Part shown: positions 41,801 to 53,643 of the stretch, in pieces
How the letters are laid out: every line of letters starts with the position of its first letter
Numbering within the stretch: position 1 is the first letter of the stretch
NCBI GenBank assembly: GCA_033675545.1
Contig: JAWDGP010002668.1
Location: 90,001-154,000, forward strand
Source of the DNA: Elysia crispata
Lineage: Eukaryota > Mollusca > Gastropoda > Plakobranchidae
DNA: 64,000 bases
Reading direction: 5' to 3'
Position numbers and translations under genes: made by a program
Notes under the pieces: model-generated
Told to the model about the DNA's origin: nothing
The model's database searches: none
Seen by the model: only the letters and a program-made list of their open reading frames with translations

Positions 41801-44800
41801 AAGATGAAAGAAAGACCTTAATATGGTTTTTGAAGCAGTAAAGCTAAAAAAGAAGATTAAAAAAAAAACAAGTTCAGCAAAGAAAATAATATAAGGAATA
41901 TGTCTCAACAGTACATATTGAATAAGTTTAAAGTTTTATTAATTTGAGGCGATAAACTTCTGAACAGTGTTATAGATTCAAATGTATTGGTAACTTCTAC
42001 TTGTGCTGGAGAAGATATGCAAGTACACTCCCTTAAATGATGACTTGTCATAACTAAATTCTATCTACGTACAGTGTCCTCATAACAAGTAAATATAAAA
42101 GCTCAGAAGCACAGTTTTTACCCTTTTAGTCGACGGGATTCTCAGAGTATCCACCTCAGGGACAAAGCCACAACGCACCACAATTTCCTTCACATAATTC
42201 ATGTATGTGCCGTAACGACTTTCCCCTTTCTTGGTTTCACTGAACTTGCCCACAAAATCGTGGCGGCAGCATGGCAACACAAAGAAAGAACAGGTCGGGG
42301 AGGACCTATAGGGGGAGACACAACACAGGTATAATGGGGAGATAATCATCACTCTAGAGACTCACTTTGGTGAGTTGCAGTACTGATGTGCAGCTGGTTA
42401 TAGTGCAAGCCACGGCTAATCCACCAGTAAATACTGACATGCAATGGAAACATAAAGGGGAGTAATGCAGCTGAATTCTTTTGGCACAAGTCAGACTTGT
42501 TTTCAAAGCTAGAGCTAACTTAATACTTGTGAATGACGACAAGGAAATCCTATGTATTTTTCCCTCAAGTCCTTGAAGGGAAAGAAAAATACCTTCTTTT
42601 AAGGTACCAAAATAGAAGTATTAAATTTTCAAAATTTAATATGTTGATATGTGACAAAGAAAAGTATATCTATGGCAACATGAGCTCTTGAGCCAGCAAT
42701 AACTTTTGTACAGAAATGGAGGTAGATGCTAAGAGATCAGATGAAAGAGGTTATGAAAAGATGCTGTGGAAAATGATTCCCGTGAGCACCAAAGGGAAAA
42801 ATTCATTCTCATATTGTCCTAGTCAAGGTGTATTATGGAGCTGTGTTACAGGATGGCTGGTAAAAAATATAGCATTAGCCCAGAAACATGTGTAAAGAAA
42901 TCAAAACAAAGAGAAATAAAATAGACAAACCTTGCAGCAATGACAGGGATCCACGGAGTGAGCTCGTCGCTATGGTTACCAATCACCCAATCATAGTCTT
43001 CGAATAGCTGCTCTGAGGATGGTTTAATAGCTTCCTCCTGCAACGGTGCGAGATAAATGAAAAAACTTGTGTAATTATTTGGAGCTTTGCAGCTCTTAAA
43101 CTTTCCAAATTAGTTGGAACGTGGAACCTTGCAAAAAGTTTTGACACTAAACACTTCATAGTCCAAGAAACAAGAAACTCAGCCTAAGATTCCAATAACT
43201 TTAGTAAAAATCTTAAAGATAGGAAGGATGATTAAAAAAAAAAAAAAAAAAAAAAGAGCAAAATTACTTACTCTGAGATCCACGTCGGACTCAAACATAT
43301 CCCAAATTTTCCGCTTTCTTAAATCAATGCCACGGCCTTTGTGCTGAGGATATATAAAAACAAGTCCAAAATATGATAAAGATCCACCCCTCTGACTCAG
43401 AAAATATACGAGTTATCGGAGGCTTAAGAAGAAGAAAAACAAATACGAATTTCTTATACAAATTACAAATCCACCTCTGAATAATAATAGCAAATAGAAA
43501 TGGAAAAATTGAGGAGGTATTATATGTGCCAATAAAAAATTAAAGAATAATAAAGATAAAACTTGCTCTAAAAATTGTTGCAACAGGTCAAAAAATAAAA
43601 TAAATTAAAGCAACACCCCCCCCCAAAAAAAAACAAAAAAAAACAACAAAAAACAAAACAAAACTGCCTTTTAATGATCTCAAGAAAGAAATAACTTCTT
43701 TGAGCGATAATGAGGGGAATGGGCAGCAGGTCTGCGTTTCGGGAGAAACACTGAGCCCCTCAAACTCTCATCAGCCCATCACCACAGCCTTTCTTTGTCA
43801 TAGTCATGTGTAACATATTACTGCTAGCTGATGCAGGTATAAAGTGCTTCTTTCTTTCTTTTTTATTTTTGGAACACCACAATGTGTTATTTACCCCTTC
43901 CTTGGTGAGGATGTATGTAAGCAGACCATTGCCGCAACCCAGATCCACAAAGCTCTGCTTCTCTTTCAGTCCTTTCTTCTCCCTGTCCTCTTCCCAGATA
44001 AGCTGAAACCGGAGGGGAAATCTTTATTTATTTCATACATCATGCACTCTTTTTAAGATAAAGGCAACTCTAGGTAAGTGATTCCAAAAACAAAAGAACC
44101 ACTGTATCTTTAAGAAACGGAGGTTGAAAATCGGTTTCAATCTTTATCACAGCATTTCAAGAAACGGGTACACATTTCCTGTCTTTGCATTTTGATTTCT
44201 GATGTCAACTGCCTTGGACCCACCCTGCAGAGATGTCACAAAATGAGGCTGCCCTCATATAACAATGCTCAGAATTATACTCTTTTATTATGTTTCTCTT
44301 TGAATATCTTCAGGTCCTTTAAATTTCAAAGAAATCTTTAACCAAGAAAATAAATCCTTAGATCTTATTCATTCTTTTTTTTATATATTTTGCACTAAAT
44401 ATTTTGATTCCCAATCTTTTTCCATGAATCTGATTAAATAATCTACTGAGACCGTAAGGTATCTATACAGTAAAAGATATTTCAGGGAGCACAAAACACA
44501 GAGAAAAGAAAACAAACTGTAAAGACTTACCAGCAGGTAAGCTGCAATATTAAGATCCTCATAGACAAATTTTTTGGGATCTGTTCGTTCTGGCCAGTTC
44601 TGTGATGTCAGTTAAAACAAAAAAAGTTGAGCATTGCACTTTGAAGCTATAAAAGAACAACACAAATAGAACTGTAAGGCGACTCTACACATTTCTCAGA
44701 AATAATCATGCCTGCATCCTCAACTTAGTTAATGAATTCAGCTACAAGGTGAAAAACTACATCAATACAGGTTTCAACATTATTTTTATGAATAGTGAAG

Positions 44801-47380
44801 TTAAGATATGTGGTCGACATATGTAATATAAAAAATGCACACCTGGGAGACCCTCTGAAATGGATAAGTACGATTAACTCAGTGCCCATTTTGTCTTAAA
44901 AAATTAAGGGGGGAAAAAATTCTATTTGCCATGTCAAAATAAATAAAATTTACAAAAATGCTTTTTTTACATTCTAGTCTCTTAATTTCACCCTTAATAA
45001 GTAGGATTCTTTTTAAAATCTTTTTAAATCTATAAAAATATTCAAAACAATTAGTTCAAACATTATTAAAAAACATACAATACTTTGTGATTTGAAACTT
45101 AATGCCTAACAACATAATCATTTTATTTTATATTGACACATCAGTACAAGTCTGCTTTGAATAGTAGCTCGAGAGTATCTGTTAACCACTAGAACTCATT
45201 CCGCATCTACCTGTAAATTGTATGTGATCTAAGTGTCTACAGCCTTAGCGCTTCAAACGCACCTTGACCAATTCCCTGCCATAAGTGTTTTTCAGCCGAA
45301 TATATGTATCTTTATACTTGTCCACTGCAACCAACAACAGAGATGTAGCTGACGTTGTAATATCACTCACCTGATCACAGAAGGAATAGACACACAAATA
45401 TTACTAGAAGTCTGGTATTTCTCCAGATGGAAAACAAATTTTTAAGTCAAGATATATCACTTAAATTCTTGTCAACGTCATATATTCAAGAAAAAAAATT
45501 TCATTGACTTTTTTTTAATGACTTTATTACGACAGTGATAAACACAAAGATAATAATGCTGATTCATCAACAAAAATTTTTTATCAATTTTTTAAAAATT
45601 GATTATTGGTGACAGCCATGGTGATAATAATACTCATTGACGACAACAATGAAAATACTAGATAATGATGATTATGACTGTGAACAGTGAGCATCATGGT
45701 CGTGACAGCCATTCATAACTATACTGACACAGCTCAAATCTTCACCTCAGACCAGCTTGCCACTTTGTTGAGCAGTTTCAAGCGCAGCCACTTAGAGGTC
45801 ATCTGGGTCCGATGAGTCTCCAGCAACGTTTGATCACACTCACAGCTCCATGCCAAGGTTACCTTATTCATTTGGACCTCCCCAGGCCTGCATTAGAGAT
45901 GCAAGAAATATGTATCACATTAAAATACAACCCTGGTTGCAGAAAATGATTTCTTTTCTGAGTGGTGATGTACTTTGCCACTGTGAAGATTTTACAAATT
46001 CCATATAAAAGATTCTGCAAATTTTACTTGAAAACAAGCTGGCCTTATTAGCAGCCAGCAGAATTAAAAAAAAAAATACAGATCCATAAAAAAATTAAAA
46101 TACCACCAAAGTTTTGTATAATTTTGTGAAGTGTATAAGTAATCATACTGTACTTTACACTCATCATAAAATTCATAAAATATGCATGCCAGCACTATGA
46201 AAATGTTTGATATATATGCCTTGCTTGACATAAATAACATCTTAACATGTTTGAGTCGTACTGTTCATCTGCACACAAAGTTCTAAAATATATGAAAATT
46301 ATTTTTATGATTTAGGGTTTTTGGAACATAAAAAAATTACTAGGGTAACTAATATGATCTACCCAGAGTGCAACAGACTTAAGTGCCCAAATTACATGAA
46401 GATTATTTTACTTACATATCTTTTTCAATTTCATTGAATTGAATGAAGTATGAAAGTTCTTTTGTAGGCAAAACTTTCTCTGCTTCCTTTTCTTTGCTGC
46501 TCCAATTTAGAGGGAAGAAAGTTAAACTTGCTTTTTCTTTATCTATTGGGTACAAAAAGCAAAAACAACTCAAAGGATTAGCTTGCATTTGCAATGTAAA
46601 ATTTCCTTCCATACCAATAATCAGAACGATTAAGGTATATTGCATGAATTTATGCAAAAAACAAATTGCAATAAAAAAAAAAAAATGAGACCTATACATT
46701 TTAAGTTGACCTGAATAGAATACACAGTTTATATCCTAAGGTAAGTTTCTTTGTTTGGGAATCCCTAACATTTTATAAAATCTAAAAACTGAAACTTTTT
46801 GATAAAAAATATTTTGCTTTTTTAGAGATATGCTTTCTGAAAGGCAGTGAGGTTTTGATAACATACACAGCTTCTCTATACAAAAATTTCATGCAGATAC
46901 ATACTGTACTCTATACAGACGGAAAGCAATGTCATTCACTATAAATATCCCAAAGTTTGCCTTCAATTTAAAAAAAAAAAAAAAATTAAGATTTGTCTTA
47001 CCATAAAGAAGTGCTTCCTGTAATCGGGGAAAAAACTCTGACTTAGGTATCAGTTCCCTGACAATGACGATGTACGGATGTTTCTCCTCAGATAACTCTT
47101 TGAAAGTGTGCCCTTCTTCCCATTGTGTTAAACCTTCTCTTCTGTCTTTAGACGACTCCTTCAATTCAATGAGTGCTTTCTCTGCCTCAGTCTTGGTATT
47201 GCACCGTCTGACATGGTGAACTGTAGATCCACACAGCCTACGGTTGACAACATGGGGCTTGTTAATCCAAACAGAAACAGCTTTAAGAAAAAGCTCTCTT
47301 CTTCCACGAGTAGCCCGCGACTCCTTGCACAAACTGCAATGCTGGGGTGCTTCCAACATTGTTGTAGCTGTTATCCACAT
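37780..47380 (-). CDS. TRMT44: tRNA (uracil-2'-O-)-methyltransferase TRMT44
   Basis: SAM-dependent enzyme that 2'-O-methylates U44 of serine tRNAs (yeast Trm44 function). Exons: 47380-47002, 46542-46416, 45887-45746, 45370-45263, 44599-44531, 44002-43895, 43343-43272, 43037-42931, 42305-42122, 41701-40894, 39620-39585, 38974-38858 and 38045-37780. Phases agree, giving 840 aa. Marks: VWINKPHVVNRRLCG near the N-terminus; motif I FVDLGCGNGLL (about 293-303); HKGRGIDLRKRKIWDMF; DWVIGNHSDELTPWIPVIAA; FFVLPCC; IPSTKR; ECGGLQTLLRNHSHVFQ; and a C-terminal CCCH finger (Cys793, Cys803, Cys810, His814). The 808-base exon adds a Ser-rich disordered linker. The 36-base exon is preceded by a 39-bp array that repeats its acceptor. 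The start is the first Met of the exon; Met8 is an alternative. Confidence 0.93.
38748..38812. repeat. A-run followed by (TA)n
   Basis: A homopolymer A stretch and a TA run in a TRMT44 intron, about 40 bases upstream (plus-strand sense) of the exon ending at 38858. Confidence 0.9.
39621..40170 (-). repeat. 39-bp minisatellite repeating a TRMT44 splice acceptor
   Basis: On the coding (minus) strand the unit contains TTTCTACAG|GCTCAGGAG and AAATTTGTGATTTCAGCAAT, period 39. There are about six near-identical copies next to the exon and about seven diverged ones beyond. All copies are open in one frame (GSGEICDFSNVST repeats), continuous with exon 39620-39585. Confidence 0.9.
40168..40248 (+). 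repeat. Possible tRNA-derived SINE head
   Basis: GTTGGCTCGATGGTTTAATT followed by GTTAGCAT resembles a D-arm/A-box. GGCTTGACCCT about 50 bases later is a B-box-like match. No paired acceptor stem is seen. Confidence 0.3.
40352..40806 (-). mobile_element. pogo/Tigger-like MITE, copy 2 (inverted)
   Basis: Begins TA|CAGTCGAGTCCGCTTATTTC and ends near TTCGAACTATTTGGACTG. It is the reverse complement of 35079-35568 over its whole length, with substitutions and small gaps. It lies in the TRMT44 intron between the 808-base exon and the 36-base exon. Confidence 0.7.
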
Positions 47381-47571
47381 TTTATGTTAGGTATAAAAAG
47401 AGGTAGGGGTAAATATAACTTGAATTTTTTTTTTAAACTAAAGGAAATTTCAATAAGGAATAAAATGACATTTTCATAAAAACAGTATAAAACTAATTAG
47501 GATTGCTTTCTTGACATAAACTAGTTAAGTGAACTGCCCATCTCCACGACTGGGTTGAATTGGGCAAGCAG

Positions 47572-50500
47572 CAGACCTGCCAACCTTCAGAAAATGGAAT
47601 CAGGGACACCCTCCTGCGGACGCGTCTAATGCCACGACGAACTACTGCATAAAATTTGTATTCTAATACATGTTGCTAGGAAATTATAGGCATTCATGTA
47701 AAAGAAAAATAAGAAAGATAGAAAAAGATAAGAAGGAAGAAGATAATGGACTACTAAATACTTGCATGTATTTATGTATAACAAGATGTCTATTTACAAT
47801 CAGAGGGATGAATCTACTAGAGATGAGAGGAAGCAAGAAGATGCTCTCTCGTTGCCTTCTTGCATCTCTTCAACACTTCATCCCCAAGGGTCATGTCAGG
47901 TGAGGTGTTCAGCTTGGATACTAGCAGGGACTCAAAGGTCTTTGTAGACATGGAGGCCCTTGCTTCAGTCAGGTTCTTTCTCACCACAATGAAAATCCTC
48001 TCTGAATCAGCATTGCTAGTATGAGGAATACAGAGCACTGCTAACAATAATCTACAAATATTTGGAAAAAACAGTCTGTTGCCAATGTCACTCCTCAAAG
48101 TAGAAATTTTTGACACCTTGAGGCTTGACAAAAATCCTCTTCTCATTTTCAGGGGTGAATGTAAGGGATTGAAAATCCTTAAATTCATCTCTGAGTGTGT
48201 CTTCATCACACAGTGCCAAAGCCTTGAACTTGGGAGAAAAGAAGGCCACTGAGCTAAAGTCCCACTCTTCCATTTTGCTGATGTCAAGGCTTGCAGTATG
48301 TGTCAGGATGTCAGATTTGTGGGGGAAGCTGGTCTTCATATAATCCAGAGCTTTCATGAAAAAATTTCTTGCATTGCTAAATATTTCTGCTCTGCTCTTG
48401 CTGTTCAGATTTTTTAACAAATTATTTGCAAAGCTCCCTATCAAAATATCATTTTCACCCTCCCTGATGACTGAAAGCCTCACTAATCTCGTTAAAATGT
48501 CCCTGAACAGGCCTAACGAAATTGCCCTGGTCTTTGTTATCATGGGTGCTTCTGCCTGAAGAGCTACATTTACCCGTACAAACACTGGCACAATTCTTAG
48601 AATGAATGCACAGTATATGACTCATTCTCAAAAGGAGCCTTTTTCAACCATAGTCACAACATACTAGAATTTGAAAAGAAAATACAGCTTTAAGTCTACA
48701 TTTTTTAAGTCCTACACTTTGCACATGCAATAAAGAGATATTTTCAACAATATCATGTCTTTTTGTGTGTCTTGTAAAATTTATGGGATGTTCAAAACAA
48801 AAAAACACAGTTTTTCTTGTGGATTTTAGTTACATTTTTGGATGGTGATTGTCTCTGACCTTCAGCTTTTGTCTAGTTCGTTTTCAGAGTAAAATGGTAA
48901 TTGATTTTACAAAAGGAATGATTAAAGCACATATATATATAATTCTTTATTCATCATTGAGAAAAGGAACACTATTTTGCAATGATAAACATATTTTCCT
49001 GCTCTACTTTGACGTATTGCACTGTGTCATAATGGCCCATTGAAATAAAAGCCTTTTATAAACCTCGAGATATGATAACTGATTCACTCTAATTCACCAG
49101 CATTGCCATGCATCAAACTTTATTTTAGAAGCTACTTTGGCACAATGTTATATCAAATGAGCTGAAAATAAAGGTCTGTTCCTCAGTATTCCAGGCCTGT
49201 GTCATTGCGATATGTCTAAGATCGCAGCTGTCACTGATTCACCGAGGCTTATTTTGATTCTTTGACACTGTCAGAACTTTCTAGCAAGGATAGAAAACTC
49301 AATAAAGCCCACTTCTGCTAAAGCAGGAACAAAGAAATTTCCAAGAAGAAGATTTTGTTTGTGTCATTCTGCTAAATGAACTGACAGGCGATATGTCTAA
49401 AACCAGCAATGCCTCTGAGATACCCTAGAACTATTTCATCCATTTCATCTTTAGGAGGTTTATCTAAAAAGCGATTTTAAATGAATTTTAACGTTCAGAG
49501 AGCTTTCGTTTTGGGTAATAACTATTTTGAATGTGTATGAGACAGTTTAGATCAAAACATCTATTAGATCTAGATATAGAGCCTAGATCTATGTTACAAA
49601 TAATGTAATATATTATATAGATAGGTTTTTCTCCATTTGGTGCTTGTAATAACCTAAGTAGGTTGAGATTTTTCTTAGAACATAAAAAACCATGCAGCCT
49701 ACTTAATCTAGTGTTGGGATTCACAAACTCTGGCTCTTAAGTGGCTCTCTTGTCTTTGAACCATGATGCTATCAAGGTGTCCTCCACTGCTTTCTTCTTA
49801 CCTTTCTTCCTCTCCTCCTCCTCTAAGGTTTCCTTCTGCAGCTTTGTGATATATTTTAAGAGAGACTGCCACAGCTCTAAGAATCTTTTAAGGAATGGTG
49901 AGAGGGAGAGCCATCTTGTGGGGCAATGTTTTAACACTTTTTTCACCTCTGGAATATAAACATTGGAATTCACAAAAGTCCAACTGCTTTTTCTCAATAT
50001 GTTTAAAGAAATAAAAATAAACACATCTACAAGAATTTCTTCAACCTTTGCAGGCAGCATCTTAGCAGCTTTTTTGGCACGTAAATTTATTAGATGGCAG
50101 GGGCATTCAATCACAATCAATTAAGGAAGGTCACTCTACAACAATTTACTTACACCACCATGTTTCCCTAACATCACATTGTAGTTGTCTGAATTAAAAC
50201 CTACACAGTTGGAATATGGTATGTTGAATTTATCGAGTTGCATCACAATCGGGTCTTTCATGTTTTGCGCAGTTGAATCCAACTTAAGTTCAGGCAAGCA
50301 CAATAGTTTTGTCTTAATCATACCCTCTGATTTGTCATAATGTTGGATAACTATTGGATAGAGCTTCATGCCATTTTTATTGGAACCATCCGTAGAGAGG
50401 GAGAAAACACTTTCCTTATGTGAATCGGCAAGTTTATCCATACAGTGACTAGCCAATGCATTAGCTATGGCTGTGACTTTGGTGCGACCACACTGATATG

Positions 50501-51473
50501 TTTCAGCAATATCAGAGTCCAGGAAAAGGAATGACACAAGTTAATTAAATTTGTCACTTGTAAACAGCAATGGGCAAATTCTTGTCAATAAGAAATTTTG
50601 TGACCATAACCCCTCTTTGAATCACAAATTTATCTTCCATAGAGGGAAAAAATTTACTATTATGTTTGTCTTTAATCTTTGTAGCATTGGCCCTCACAGC
50701 ATCTTTGTGTTTGGTTGATTTTATATGTCTAGTCATGTCATCACGTCCACCACTACAAATGCTTACAAGTTACATCACTCATACATGGTTCACAAAATAT
50801 GTGATGCTCCCACTTTCTGCTTCATATGATGAAAGGAAATTCATTGGCGTATTCACGATAACAGCACAGTCGTTTCTTCTTTTTGGAAAGGTGGGAGGGG
50901 GTTGCAGTAACACTGGCTGAATTAGAAGTGTCCGTAGCTGTAGGCCCACCATTACCACTACCTTAGAACACATCCAAACCATTAAGACCTAGCCTAGTCT
51001 AAATCTATTGAATGAATTCAAAACATAATAAAATAATTCAAGAGAAATGCATAGGCTGACACAAATCAGTAAGCAAAGTATAGATCTAGATCTAAATCAC
51101 AAATCTCCACATGAAGCGAACTGAAACTGAAGTGATATGAGAATGGCGCTCTAGCCTATCATAATTGAACTGGTGAAGTAAAGAAGCCAAAGAATCGAAT
51201 CCAGTCATTCTAACAAAACTAAAATAAAACCGGAAAAATATTAAACAAACCGATACTTAACTGTGGAGTATAAAATCCCGAACGATTATCCCGACTTGTT
51301 TCGAACCAATGTCTGGTAATGCAACGAATAACCGGTAGATTATAATTTCACAGGAAACGGTCCCACATTGTAGAAAAAAAAATCGCAATATTTTTACAAA
51401 TTTTTTTCACTGTTTTTCCCCAAAATCGAAATTCGGGGCTGTCCCAGATAATCAGGTATGATTGGCAGGTCTG
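47572..51473 (-). mobile_element. hAT-family DNA transposon, decayed
   Basis: Terminal inverted repeats CAGACCTGCCAACC (left) and CAGACCTGCCAATC (right, reverse complement), with a further partly matching block (ATCAGGGACACCC / ATCTGGGACAGCCCC) about 25-27 bases in. They enclose transposase remnants on the minus strand. The immediate 8-bp flanks do not match, so the target duplication is lost or the ends are slightly off. The element is about 3.9 kb and sits just upstream of the TRMT44 start. Confidence 0.75.
47817..50950 (-). pseudogene. hAT transposase pseudogene
   Basis: Pieces in order on the minus strand: a broken BED/TTF-type zinc finger (about 50910-50690, ending GGRDDMTRHIKSTKHKD after in-frame stops); a catalytic-core N-part (50537-50136, with SLSTDGSNKNGMKLYP and NCVGFNSDN); a middle part (50120-49737, ECPCHLINLRAKKAAKML and HCPTRWLSLSPFLKR); a later part (48591-48088, PVFVRVNVALQAEAP); and the C-terminal dimerisation motif IPHTSNADSERIF (about 48000). 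Stops and at least two frameshifts separate the pieces. About 1.1 kb without coding signal lies between 48600 and 49737, probably an intron or secondary insertion. No function is expected. Confidence 0.85.
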
Positions 51474-51490
51474 TGTCTAGATCTAGAATC

Positions 51491-51599
51491 GGAAAGAGTT
51501 CCTTTTAGGTACAGACTAATTTACATACCACTAGGAAACACACTATAGGGTTGCTACTGTTTCTTCTGTAAAAAACTGTTTGTAAAAGGAACTCTTTCC
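51491..51599. mobile_element. 109-bp MITE with perfect 8-bp target duplication
   Basis: Ends GGAAAGAGTTCCTTTTA and its exact reverse complement TAAAAGGAACTCTTTCC (17 bp, no mismatch). The element is flanked on both sides by CTAGAATC (51483-51490 and 51600-51607). An 8-bp duplication points to hAT or a similar superfamily; a recent insertion is implied by the intact ends. Confidence 0.85.
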
Positions 51600-51607
51600 C
51601 TAGAATC

Positions 51608-52997
51608 TATCCGAATGTTTGAAATATTTTTCGGTTTCAAGTGAACATGGCTGACATCACAAGACTTTTATTTCAAAACTAAAGCTGGATTAAAATAGGT
51701 TCAGCAGAGTCTTGTCATTAGACCTTGAAATCAAGATCTAGATCTAGGCTTATACAGTACGACAATGAAGATCTGATTACAATCTCAAACTGAAACAATC
51801 GAATTAGAATCTAATTCAAAATTGTGGGCTAATGAAACTACGCTCAATAGGCTTACTTTGTGGTGTTATAAAATAAATCAGCTGTGTTCATCAGAAAGAG
51901 AGCGGAAACCACGTCTCTTTTAAGAGTCTATTAGGTTTCTTGGAAAACGTAGGATGGCGCCATTATAGCTCTTCTAGATAACCAAGCTCTATAAGAAGTA
52001 ATTAACACTTCATTCTTAGAGTTATAAATTATATAGGAAGATTCACTTGCTTCTAGAATTGACGATAACCAATCCTTGACGAGTCCTATGAGGTAAGCGA
52101 GCTATAAAAGGTTTCCTAAATTCGTCCTTACCATTAGTAAGCCAGATCAGTCAAAATTTCAGAGCAGTTTCTCCGACTGTTGCTATTGCGATGTGGGCGG
52201 AAGTAGATCTATTTATAGAACGTTACAACTTCCTTTCTCTAGCTCTATTCTTAGAATAAAATAATGGCAGTTATGATTTTTTTAAGGGTAACATTAACCT
52301 TTTTAAAAACTCAAAATTTGTTTATCGTGTAGATAAAAAAATTTCTAGGCTATGAATTTGAACAAGATTACATGTTTAAGCACTATTAGGGGCAATCATA
52401 GCCAACATAAAGATCTATAAAAAGATTTGAAAAGAACAAAATTGGCTACTACTAGCCTACGAGAAATTTTCCCGTGTAAGTCTTTATATAAGCGGAGATG
52501 ACGAAACTGAGTGCCATGAATGGAAATCTTTCCAAGGTAGCATCAGATTTAAAAATAGTTCTTCTAAAAACAAACAGCCTTCAGTTATACTGCACCTCGA
52601 GGGAAAGAAGAAGAAGAAGAAGAAGAAGAAGAAGAAGAAGAAGAAGAAGAAGAAGAAGAAGAAGAAGAAGAAGAAGAAGAAGAAGAAGAAGAAGAAGAAG
52701 AAGAAGAAGAAGAAGAAGAAGAAGAAGGAGGAGGAGGAGGAGGAGGAGGAGGAGGAAAAGGAGGAGGAGGAGGAGGAAGAGGAGGAGGAGAAGAAGAAGG
52801 AGAAGAAGAAGAAGAAGAAGAAGAAGAAGAAGAAGAAGAAGAAGAAGAAGAAGAAGAAGAAGAAGAAGAAGAAGAAGAAGAATTGGTAGGCCTATTAGTA
52901 TTAGAAGTAGCAGCAGCAGCAGCAGCAGCAGTAAAAGTAGTTGTTATAGTAGGCCTAGTAGAAGCAGTAGTAGTAATAATGGTATTAGTGTTACTAA

Positions 52998-53067
<70 letters not shown>

Positions 53068-53643
53068 CGTAGTAGTAGTAGTATTAGTATAGATCTAGAG
53101 GAGGCAACCCACTGGGTTAATTATAAGTAAGGATTATAAGAGCTAGATTTTTGGGTGGTGTTTAACAGTGTTTCGGATTAAGACTTTTAAGTGAAAATGA
53201 CAGAAAATGCTGGAAACGGTTGGATTAGAACCATCGATTTATAGATGCCTCGGCACACATCGCCAAAGAGAACATAACTTATACCAATACGCCACTACGC
53301 TCCCTTAAAAGAGAGCATCATGATGACGGTATTTACTAAGCCTCCCTGAGTGACTTGCAATCTTGATTGGGAAAGCCCAAATCGCACGAAAGACAACCAT
53401 GGAATCCGGAAGCACCACACTTGCCGTTGGACGCACTGTTTGTCCTAGATGTTATTGCGTGATTATGATTTTATTTCTCTCTTAAAACATGATACATTTA
53501 CAAAAAAAAAAAAAAAAAAAAAAATAACAAAAAACAGGTAAATAAACCAGACGCTTTAACTGTACGATTTCATTTTTAACTCTTTATTGTGCTTTCTTAG
53601 ATCCATCCGTACACCTGTTATTGCCGGTATGGTACTTCTAGAT
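51608..53643. other. Intergenic with AAG/AGT microsatellites
   Basis: The first kilobase shows no gene. (AAG)n with AGG interruptions runs about 52607-52880, and an AGT run about 52995-53090. An A homopolymer lies near 53503-53524. The poly-Arg/poly-Ser frame here is repeat-derived. Confidence 0.8.
53205..53310 (-). repeat. tRNA-derived SINE head
   Basis: On the minus strand GTGGCGTATTGGTATAAG (A-box-like) is followed about 45 bases later by GATGGTTCTAATCC, a good B-box. The spacing suits a tRNA gene but stems do not pair, so a SINE remnant is preferred. Confidence 0.45.

Noticed and set aside
47572..51473. Functional BED-finger host gene rather than a transposon
   Set aside because: Multiple stops and frameshifts break the coding sequence, and inverted repeats bracket it, so a dead hAT element is the simpler reading.
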